Shown here: positions 37,287 to 47,048 of the stretch, in pieces
Layout: every line of letters starts with the position of its first letter
How positions within the stretch are numbered: position 1 is the stretch's first letter
DNA from: Phialocephala subalpina
Lineage: Eukaryota; Ascomycota; Leotiomycetes; Helotiales; Mollisiaceae
Direction: 5' to 3'
Length of the DNA: 64,000 bases
Assembly: GCA_900073065.1 (NCBI GenBank)
Contig: FJOG01000012.1
Coordinates: 5,507-69,506 of the forward strand
Made by a program: the position numbers and the translations under genes
Notes under the pieces: generated by a model
Seen by the model: only the letters and a program-made list of their open reading frames with translations
Told to the model about the DNA's origin: nothing
Databases searched by the model: none

Positions 37287-37677
37287 TTAGAACAATAGAT
37301 GAAGAGAGAAGCTAGATACAGGAGATGCCACATATATCCTCATCCCGAAACCCAAATCACCTGGTGTTAACGTGACCCGAAGTGCTGTGACCTCATCCTC
37401 TACTGTGTATCTGTGATACATCAGAGGCTCAACTATCTTGGGATCTCCAATTTGCAAGGTCTGTGCAGACGCTTCAAGTTTTTCCACGTCCGGCTGATCA
37501 GTCTTGTAAACCTTCATCGATCCTTTGACTAAATCAAGAGTTTCCGAGAATCGGGTATGAAAATGTGGCGGCACTGTTGTGCCTTGTCTCCACGAAAATG
37601 GTTCGCTTTCCTCCGTTCCTGGTCGCAGACTCCTCGATCACAAATCCTCTTTGGTCCCATCTCCTGTCTGTAGACAT
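37287..37677 (-). pseudogene. Cupin-domain protein gene with frameshift and missing C-terminus
   Basis: An ATG at 37677 opens MSTDRRWDQRGFVIEESATR and FVET. A 2-base loss then changes frame, and the next frame gives PPHFHTRFSETLDLVKGSMK, EPLMYHRYTVEDEVTALRVT and LTPGDLGF. The HxH...E pattern (HFHTRFSE) and later His are the metal ligands of a cupin beta barrel; small stand-alone cupins of this type are common in fungi. After GDLGF the expected C-terminal helix is replaced by unrelated residues and a stop. A Tc1/mariner-type MITE lies ~240 bases downstream. I infer a non-functional gene; a sequencing error could explain the 2-base loss but not the changed C-terminus. Confidence 0.65.
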
Positions 37678-38349
37678 TTTGCGTCGTGTTTATAAGGTCG
37701 ACCGGTCTTGGTAACTGAGTTCAGCTTTTAGAATGAGCGAGGAAAATTTCAGTTCGGATGAGGGGTATATGATTAACCTTACATACAAAGGACAACAGAC
37801 CATCTTATATTTACACCGGTACACCGTATCTCACATCAAATCGACTGCTCGGCTGTACGAGCGATGATCTCTCTTTGCCACCTATATTACGGGCTCTTGG
37901 TGATTGGTTTTTGATATGGTTCAGGATTTGTGATAGGTCGAGGCCAAACCCATCTTGAACCCCGCAGCACCAGTGCAGCAAGGTATTTCGTTACGTAACT
38001 CATTACTGTACTGTATATGCGATCTGCACTTTGTCCTTTCTAACTTAGCTGGGCACTTGGCTCGTAATCTTACACACACACACACATTTCTATTACGCCC
38101 AAGACAGGGTGCAAAACCCTCAGGCAGCTATCGAAGATCCGCTAAGCCTACTCTAGCATTGTCCAAACTCGGTGCTAAGCCCTAACGTTACACAATCAAA
38201 CCGCAGCAATCCATCGTCTGTTCTCTAAAGCGTTCTCTATCCCTCATACTTAGCTTCGCCTACCCTATCCCAATTCCGGAGCCTTTGACCAAGGTCTTAG
38301 ACCACTCTCTTCCATCGCAATTGATGAAAAGTATAACGTCCTATTATCG
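37678..38349. other. Intergenic DNA with a short CA repeat
   Basis: Normal composition. It contains a TATA-containing upstream region for the cupin gene (minus-strand tataaac near 37690) and a short (ac)n run near 38070-38083. No gene recognised; it may include the 3' part of the neighbouring LINE fragment. Confidence 0.35.
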
Positions 38350-39816
38350 TCAGAAATAGCTAACCTACCCAAACATGGGCAACCACGTGCGGCAGGTAGA
38401 TAGCGTTAGTCGTACGAATGCAATGGTGACGGTCGTAACTTGGCGAGCTCCCGTCGATATCCTGGACACCCTGAATCCGTTGCCTTGTGGGCACTCTTCC
38501 CACCACACGCCGCGCAACTGAAGGTCGTTGAGGTGCATGTCGATGCCGTATGTCCCGGAAGTGCACACTGTCCACAGATCGGAGCCGGCGCCCGGCAACG
38601 GTAATGTAGATGGCCATAAAGGTGACAGCGATAGCATCGCGCAGGTTGACGGCCTATGACGAATGGGCGAGTGAATGAACACTCTCCGTTGGCCATAGTA
38701 ACAGTCATCTTCGCAAGGAGCCTGTCGACCTCCTCCTTCGCATCCAGATATACCACCATCGAGCGATACTCCTTATCCACAGACACATTCCCGAGCCACC
38801 GCATCTTATGAACCTTAACCCCATTCATCCTGCTAGAGAGAGCACAGCCCACCTCGTCCGTGGCCACCTCGCGATATACCCTATCGACCCTCATGGGATA
38901 CCACTGCTCTCCGTACAGCGTTCCCCTATCAAAGTGTGTCCTGAGCCAAGTGCCGTCCCTCCGTACCTTATCGACATCGTCGCCATGAAAGAGAAGCCGG
39001 TAACGACCGTTTCCTTTTGAATTGACTCCTAAACAGGTTATACCCTTCTCCTTGAGAGCCTCGTTCACCCGCCTGCGCACCGTCCCAGCGTTCCCTTCCC
39101 TGATCTCTGGCAGGCACAGAATTGTATTGCAAATCTACGAATAAACTACAATACAAGTAGGGCCAGCAACCTCCCTACCACGCTTTCCCGCAGGCCCGGT
39201 AAGTCTATTGCCCCTAAAGGCTCACTCCTGGCCGCCTGCTTCGAGAGGAAGGCCCAGGAGCAAAACCTTCCTCTACGCCCCCTGTCCTGTTTGCTCCTTA
39301 AGCCGGTATCAACGCGCAGCCCACTGCCCCGTTCTACCTACAGACCGACACGCGCATCCGTCCTCTCGAGCCATATAGAAGGTGTTGTTTCCTGCCACCA
39401 GGCCATCGCCTCCATTATATGCTGCGCCCCATGGCTATGAACCACTTCGCGCTACTTTGCCAGGTCTCCCCTCACAGCAAAGCCGACCGTGTCTCGCAGA
39501 GGTTGCCCTGTTGTACCTACACCCCTAGCCAGGCGGCGCAGTATGGCGTTTCCCCCCTACTAACCAATACGCCGCTTCATCTTCACCTGCTGTCCCCCTG
39601 TGTGCCTGTAGTACCGGCTTCCTGTGTAACCAGGACCTGGCTGCCTGTGGACTCAGTCTCTAGGTCGACAGCTGCTAGTGGTATGGCTAGACTCCGAGAG
39701 TCGAACACCCGCAGGACCTGGCCACTGGCCGATCTTGACTGGGATCGCGCAAGCGCTATAGTAGTCGTGCCCGTGATGCTCGAATTGATCATCGTGGTTC
39801 GGACGGTCCCCGTAGC
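38350..39816 (-). mobile_element. 5' fragment of a non-LTR retrotransposon inserted in a Cdc1-like gene
   Basis: GC-rich, not RIP-degraded. On the minus strand a leader of ~700 bases (39816 to ~39130) precedes an ORF1 with zinc knuckles. The Cdc1-like coding sequence stops matching at about 39818, which marks the element's 5' end. No ORF2 (endonuclease/RT) follows below 38406, so only the 5' part is present, unlike the usual 5'-truncated LINE copies. The lower boundary is not defined. Confidence 0.55.
38406..39130 (-). pseudogene. LINE ORF1 (gag-like, triple zinc knuckle) fragment
   Basis: A minus-strand frame open from about 39130 (a TAG precedes) to the stop at 38406. The first ATG is not credible as the native start, so the N-terminus is missing. 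The middle part (RRDGTWLRTHFDRGTLYGEQ and nearby) resembles the RNA-binding region of ORF1 proteins. The C-terminus has CYRCHLYGHLHYRC and CGQCALPGHTASTC, both CX2CX4HX4C knuckles, and a third variant CAACGGKSAHKATDSGC. Such ORF1 proteins coat the element RNA. The frame is intact apart from the N-terminus. Confidence 0.7.
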
Positions 39817-40788
39817 CAGCACGGTAACATGTGTGGGAACTGTCCACCAGTGCAATGTACGGTAGATGTGTCCGAGATAGAAGTCGTTGCCTACATGATC
39901 GATTCTTTTCCGGTAGAACTCAAGCGCGTTCGGGATATCGTCGAGATAGAAGTCGACCAAGTCATGCAGGCCGTGTCTCAACCTCTGCAGCGGGTTATGC
40001 TTCGCGCCGTTGAGTAACAGCACATCTTTCCAAAACTTAGACAAATTGGGAAACGTCTCTGCCTCGGGATGAGAAATTAATGAGTCGCCTTCTAGTTGAG
40101 GGTCGCCAAGAGCTAGAAGCCTGAATGGTGCTACCTTGGAGGCATCGTGAGCGCTGAAGAGGGTGTGGTGCCGAAGGGTGTTGACGTATGCATCGTTGGC
40201 ATCATTTTCAGGGGAAGGAAACGCGCAGCCGTGGAAGACAGGATAGAGGTACAGGTAAGAGGAGGCACAAGGATTGAGAGTGCATGACGAAGCACATGAA
40301 CGAGGAACATGTAGAAGGGTGCATCTGTGCACGTTATGTGCTTGAAGGGGGGGAAAGCTACTTGGGGCGTGAGGGAAAGTAAGAACGGCAGAATGGAATT
40401 CAGGAGACGCGACGACCTTTCTCTCGGCTGGATTTCGGTGGTGGCGCACGTGCCAATGGATGCCTGGATGCCTACGAAATTGAGGGTTGTAGCCTGGACT
40501 ATAAGGCAGGAAGAAGACGTTCTCCGCAGAAGCGAGCGATGATGCAGAGCGAAGCATTTGACAGCGATCAGCGCTAAGCCTCCAGCGGACACTCGAGCCG
40601 GACTTGCAGATCAAGCTTCGCCCAAGCACTTCAAGCGACGTCAATAAGCACAAGGCGAGCAAAAGGCAACCACATAAAACATCTGCTAATTGGACAATCA
40701 TCGCATCAAATGACCTTTGAGATGCTCTGTGGAGAAATAAGTCCGATTTCACAGCCTTCCTTCCCCCTTCCATCAACCTTCTCTGCAT
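39817..40788 (-). pseudogene. Cdc1-like metallophosphoesterase gene, truncated by the LINE fragment
   Basis: Minus strand, from an ATG at 40788. The N-terminal ~190 residues include a probable membrane segment that looks frame-shifted. A neighbouring frame gives FYMFLVHVLRHALSILVPPL, followed in the main frame by YLYLYPVFHGCAFPSP. Then comes the unmistakable family core: PFRLLALGDPQLEGD (metal-binding GDPQ), FPNLSKFWKDVLLLNG, RLRHGLHDLVDFYLDDIPNA and HIYRTLHWWTVPTHVTVL. The next expected motif (GDLLGSQW) is missing, because sequence switches to LINE leader at about 39818. Yeast Cdc1 acts in the ER on GPI-anchor ethanolamine-phosphate remodelling. The gene is divergent from the GRDP-like gene at 47049, with a copia element now between them. 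Confidence 0.75.
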
Positions 40789-40918
40789 GTTCTAGCGTGA
40801 ATCCTCCCTGCCGTACAAGGGTCCGCACATGTGGGTGATAGACTCAGCCCCGCTGGATATCAGAACCACGACGGCGAACAGCCTCGTACCGGCTACTATT
40901 TAGCCCGAGGAACCCCTC

Positions 40919-40923
40919 ACTGA
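40919..40923. repeat. Copia target-site duplication, left copy (actga)
   Basis: The pentamer actga directly precedes the 5' LTR and recurs at 46918-46922 directly after the 3' LTR. Confidence 0.85.
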
Positions 40924-41153
40924 TGTCAGTTGAGGACTCGTAATCTGTAACGATGGTCTTAATGCGATGGGGAAATTGTAGCATATTGGCATAAAGCCGC
41001 ATCATCAATTATATATTATCTTACTAGGCGGTTTGGCCTAAAGCTAATGTTCTAGCGAGAGCACTATATCAAGTAGATATTTCCACTTAGCTAAACAAAC
41101 AGATTTGACATTAATACTATACATTTTGCCTCTAGCCGCTTCCGCAATTAATA
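40924..41153 (+). repeat. Copia 5' LTR (230 bp)
   Basis: Starts TGTCAGTTG and ends caattaata, the degraded inverse of the start. It differs from the 3' LTR at 23 positions by my count, all C/T or G/A transitions, with no indel. Confidence 0.92.
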
Positions 41154-44100
41154 GTTATTAGCATTATTATTCTTTTCCACTTATTAATCACTTGATTTAT
41201 GATTATTACGCTATCCCTCGTTTGGTATTTCCACTTAAATCTCCCTCGAAAACGTATAAATAGCGTTACCTGTTGCTAAGACGCCTCGATTACTATTACT
41301 AACTTTATTAGCGTAACTTTATTATATTTCATTATAAGATATATACTCTTTACTAATAATTAATATCCAGAGAAACGTGATTATCCTAATCGATAAAATA
41401 AATTGGGATGATTTCCTGGAATTTACTAAGGCTATTACTATAAAGGAAAATATCTAGAAATATATAAACCTTAGAGTATCTATAAAGGAAATTCCGGTTT
41501 TAGATTATAACGAGCTAATTAAACCAAAACCCTCGGAATTCTATATCTCGATTTTAGTCCTAATAATTAGAAATATAAGAGCAATTATACGATTTACTAA
41601 ATATTTAGATCTCGACGAAAACGAGAGAGAAATTATGCGTTAAAAGATAAATAATTATAATTACCAGAAAAAACTTTAAAATAATTAACGTTTAATTCTT
41701 AGTAGTATACGAAAATATATTTATAATATTATAAACAAAAATAATTAAATATATTACGAAAACTATAAAAACTTATATAAAATAATATTTAATTTATAAT
41801 AAGAATTTACTTTTACGAAATAAATATAAGAATAATAAATTATTACTTTATAAAATCGATTAACTATAATTACTAAGAATTTAATAAATATAAATATAAC
41901 TTTTAAATAATAGTATATTATCCACGATAAAAGGAAAAAGATTAAATACCTTGATATAACCGGTAATTAACTTTATTATAAATTCTTAAACTTAATTCGA
42001 GATATTATATTTGATTTTGTTAGTCTCGAGCTTTTTAAACTATTAAACGAGGATAAATTACTCTTTATTAATTTCAAAACGCTTTTTCGCAAATATTATA
42101 ATTAAAGGCGCTATAACGTAAAACTAATACGCAAACGATATAATATTTTTATTATAACTTAAGATTAAGATGATTTTCTTTAATTAGTAACGCTTAATAA
42201 TCGAGACGCTTTAAGGAAACCTATAAATCCTTGTATTTGCGGAGACTTTTATTAGTACGAAAACTGCCTATATATTATCGACGCGAAATAACCTAGGGGG
42301 TAAAAGCCAAATTCGGAGAAATAAAAGCTAATCGAAGAAATATGCGAAAATAATCGAAAAATTACTAAAAAAGTTAAATTTTTTCGCAAATAAAATAATA
42401 AAACGGCAAATAATAATAATAATACTAATAATAGCTTTAAAATAAATAAGAGTAAATTATTACTTTTAATTAACGCGAATCCAAGGAGAAATTATATTAT
42501 TTATAGTATTAATACTTTGAGCGTAAATATTAACGATTTTCTCGGGTTAAAGAAACTTATTACCAAGCTAATAAATATACGGTTTTCTGCTAGATTCGAT
42601 ATTACTAGGCTAAGCGAGCTAATTATTACGTTGTTTTTTGTTACTTTTAATAAACTCGAAAATATTATAATTCTAATTAATATAATACTTTAATACTTTC
42701 TCTATATAATATTCTTAATTATATAACGCGATTATAAGCTTAAAAATAGTTTTATTTTAGACTTTAAATTAATGATTTATATTTATAATAACTATAAACG
42801 ATTTAGCGCTTATTAGTCCGCAGGGATTAACAAAGTAATTTATATTAGCAATAAAAAAATAATTATCTTAGGATATAATAATATTATTATTATTATAAAG
42901 TACTTTAGTTTCCCTCGTAGTAAGTTTATTACATTTAAGAATATAGTTTATTATCTTGGTTTTTAAACTAATTTTTTTTTATAATATTTAATGCGCTAAG
43001 GAACTTATTAAAACACGAAGTACTTAATTCTTAAGGAGAATAAATACATGATTTATTATATTTCCTTTTATTATAAGTAATATATACTCGAGTATAATCC
43101 TTTAAATTACGAATAAATTATTAATATTACTTAGAATTCTTATAAACCCCTTAATTAAACTATAGGCATTACTAAGGATTAATATAAGTATCTTAAATAT
43201 TTTTATTACAAAGTAATTAATTACCTCGAAATAAATACCCGCGGAGCTAAAGTTATTACGAAATACGATTAAAGTTATATTTATGAAACTTATAAACTCG
43301 AAAACGCTAAAGAGATTATTTCTAAATATTTTTATACTCGCGATAACTAAGTATTTTATATGCTTTACGTAAATTAGATTTATATAATAGAAAAACTTAA
43401 TAATAAAAACAAGATAATATACACGTATTATAATTTTTGTTATATATACTTTGTTTTTGCGTTATTAGACTTTAAATAATCTATTATTATTATTATTATT
43501 ATTTTAAATAATTAATTAAATATATTAAAAGAAAATAGGGATTTACGATTATAATTATAAAAATAAACAAATAAATTAGATTTAAGGAATAATAAATTAT
43601 ATTAATTCAAAATAAAAAAAAGATTAAAATATAAAAGATAATACTTAATACTTATAACTAGAATAATCCTACGGAATATATTAAGGGGATAATTATTAGC
43701 CGATCGAAAGTTATAAAGATTAGCGCCAAATTACCTACTTACTTATACTCGTATATCATGATATTAATTAGTTACCTTTTGAATAAATCACTTATACGAT
43801 AATTAGACTAAAAAATACTACTTGGTTTTTTCTAATAATACCTAGGAATCAAAGACTTAAAGCCAATTATTGCTTATTTATATGCTTATAATTACAAAGC
43901 GTTTCCACTAAAAAAAAACATCCCAAAACTCGATAAGTTAAAAGTATATACTTAGATTAGCTAGTTAATTAGCTACAAAAAAACAAATATTTTCCTTATA
44001 TAAGTTTTATTTTTACGATAAATAATTACTACGCGCGATATTACGTTCGATAAATCTTCTTTTTACGACCCAAAAAATAAGATTATTCTCACGGAAATTA

Positions 44101-45100
44101 AAACTCTATAATTAATTGAGATCATAAAGCTAATAAATATTCCCGAGGTTAATTATAATAATTTTATCCCAAAACCTCTTAAAGTAAAAGCAAAATACAA
44201 ACGCTTAATTAACGCTCCCGGTGATATTATCGTTATTAAAAATACCTTTGAAATATAGTAACCTTAATAGTTTAAAACCCTAGAATTTACGCCAGAGTCT
44301 ATATTAAAGCCTATATAATTTCCGGTTATAATTAATATTCCCGATATCTCGATATTATAATTATTACTTGTCTTTAGGCCAAACTAACTATCATAAGATA
44401 ATCTTACCGAACGTATATATATTCCAGATAATCTTATTATTAACCCTAATAATAGTCTATCAAACGATTTAATCTCTACGGAAATATCGGAATCTCGTAA
44501 TATAATTTAATTTATAGTATTATTTGCCGCATTTATTTACCCGAAGAAACTAACCTATTTAATCTTAGTAGATCTTTTATAAGAGCATATATAAACAGGG
44601 AAACGCGTTTACAAATAAGTAAAACGTTTCTATTTTATTTAATAATTTTAATACGTATTAATTTTTTATATTATTATTATACTAATAACTAGCTAGATAT
44701 ATCGGCGTTTATATAAAACTAAATTCCTTTTAGCGCCAAAAAACGTTTACGATCTCAAATGATATCCTTACCTTATTAACTTTTAGGCTACCATATTATA
44801 AGAATACGCTAAACTTATCGAGAAAAATATATTCGAGATAATCGATAAAATAATATTAGGGCTAGCTAATTTACTACTTATATAAGTACTCACTTATAAG
44901 TTTAATACAAATAAATACCTTCTCAAATATAAAGTATAACTAGTTACTAAGAGAGATTTATAATAATATAAACCTAAGGAAACTTATATTATAACGTTAA
45001 TAGCTCGAGTATTTCGAGTCTTAATAGTAATTACTACTTATTTCGACTTAAAGATAAAACAATTTAACGCTATTAATACCTTCGGCTAAATACAATTTAA

Positions 45101-45350
45101 CGAGCTAATTTATACTAATTTCCCCGATAGATATAAAGTTTCTAACAAGAAACTCAAGCTTAATATAGCCTTTTACGGCCTAATACAATTACTAATTCTT
45201 TGGTTTAATAATATTTCCACTAAATATAAAACTTTTAACCTAAAGTTTATATCCAAATATATTTATCTCTTTATTAGCGATAAGCTTATAATCTTCTTTT
45301 ATATCGATAATATTTATATCCTATATTACTAGTAAAATCAATTAGCCTAT
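45101..45350 (+). repeat. Tandem duplication inside copia RT, first unit
   Basis: A 250-base segment of the RT region from cgagctaatt to attagcctat, followed at once by an identical second unit at 45351-45600. It contains the YxDD catalytic-motif region. Confidence 0.95.
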
Positions 45351-45600
45351 CGAGCTAATTTATACTAATTTCCCCGATAGATATAAAGTTTCTAACAAGA
45401 AACTCAAGCTTAATATAGCCTTTTACGGCCTAATACAATTACTAATTCTTTGGTTTAATAATATTTCCACTAAATATAAAACTTTTAACCTAAAGTTTAT
45501 ATCCAAATATATTTATCTCTTTATTAGCGATAAGCTTATAATCTTCTTTTATATCGATAATATTTATATCCTATATTACTAGTAAAATCAATTAGCCTAT
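45351..45600 (+). repeat. Tandem duplication inside copia RT, second unit
   Basis: Identical to 45101-45350 at every position when compared line by line. The duplication repeats the YIDN motif and is not part of a normal pol gene. Confidence 0.95.
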
Positions 45601-46687
45601 CCTACTAACAAATTTGCGGCTCCGAGACTTATTTAACTATAATCTCCCGATTAGATATAGTATATACCACCTTACTACTAGCAATATTTTATATAAACCT
45701 AGCACTTAAATATTAATAAGCTGCTAACGATTTATTAGATTACCTCGAGAATACAAAATACTTAGCTCTTAAGCTCGGGGGTATACGCGCGTTTACCCTA
45801 ACTCTAACGATAAACTCGATCGTAAATCTCTAAAAAACTATAAGTAATGCCTCTCTAGCTAATAACCCTAATACTCGCAAAAACACTAGAGGATATATTT
45901 TTTAGCTATTTAGTAATACGATCAATTAGAAAAGTAGTTAACAAGATATAATCTCTACGTTTATAACGAAAGCAAAACTTAAGGTTCTCGCTTTAATTTA
46001 CACGTAACTATTATAATAATATAAGTTCTTTAGCGCCATTAGCCTAAATCTTCCTAACGATAACATGATTTACTATAATAACTTATAAACTATTCATCTT
46101 ATAATAAAAAACTCTCCGAAGCTTATTACAAAACTACGATACGTCGATATTTACTAGCATTAATTACGCGAGCAAACAAGAAACAAAGTTATTAACATCA
46201 AATAGATTAGCACTAATAAGATAATCGCAAACGGTTTTACTAAGGCCTTACCACGCTAAAAGCATGAATCTTTCCTTAAATACTTTAATCTTATTAATAT
46301 TAAGCATTTAATTAACCTTTAAAAGCTTATCGTTAACCCGTTTAAACAATTATTATAATTATTATTACCTTATTATAATAAAGTATATTTCCGGGTAATT
46401 TAATATTACTTATTTCAGTTATAATATCCAGTATATTCTCGACGCGCTTAACTATTTTTATTATATTCCGATTTTCATTTACTCTCGCGTTTTAATATTA
46501 AATTACTATTATTTTCGAGACTACGCGATTTCCTAGATATTCTCTTTAGATATAAATTATGTTCGTAATATTATAATCTTTACTCTTTTAATTACTTTGT
46601 TGCTTTCTTACCTAGGCTTTATTTTTATAACTCTTAAATACTCTCTTACGTTTAAAAAGACCAGCAAACTAACCTTCCTAGGGGGTA

Positions 46688-46917
46688 TATTAATTAAAGA
46701 CTCGTAATCTGTGACGATAGTCTTAATGCGATAGGGAAATTATAGCATATTGGCATAAAGCCGCATCATTAGTTATACATCATCTCACTAGGCGGTTTGG
46801 CCTAAAGCCGATGTTCCAGCGAGAGCACTATATTAAGCAGACATTTCCACTTAGCTAAACAAACAGATTTGACATTAATACTATACATTTTGCCTCCAGC
46901 CGCTTCCGCAACTGATA
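46688..46917 (+). repeat. Copia 3' LTR (230 bp)
   Basis: Starts tattaattaaag (RIP-altered TGTCAGTTGAGG) and ends CAACTGATA. Read against the 5' LTR start, the intact ends were probably TGTCAGTTG...CAACTGACA. It is followed by the target duplication actga (46918-46922). Confidence 0.92.
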
Positions 46918-47048
46918 ACTGATAAGACCCTTATTGCTCTCGCACAGATCACTGCTGTCACTGATTTCCAGAATAACACAAAAGACAGCACTGCTATAGT
47001 TACACAGATTACGCGCCTCCGGATGAAATAGGCGGCGCAGTTTCCAAT

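Larger units (their letters stand above)
40924..46917 (+). mobile_element. Complete-length Ty1/copia LTR retrotransposon, RIP-inactivated
   Basis: 5,994 bp with 230-bp LTRs at both ends and the 5-bp duplication actga. The interior is AT-degraded but readable on plus. Gag is near 41389 (INWDDFLEFTKAITIKENI...KYIN). The reverse transcriptase is near 45030-45330 (FDLKIKQFNAINTF, LNIAFYGLIQLLILWFNN and the catalytic FFYIDN, from YVDD). RNase H and the C-terminus are near 45880-46310 (ISTFITKAKLKVLALIY, KLRYVDIY, GFTKALPR). RT and RNase H lying at the 3' end after ~3 kb of other pol sequence is the copia order. A G-rich polypurine tract (ctaggggg) precedes the 3' LTR. The polyprotein is full of TAA/TAG, so the copy is dead. 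It separates two divergent host genes. Confidence 0.93.
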
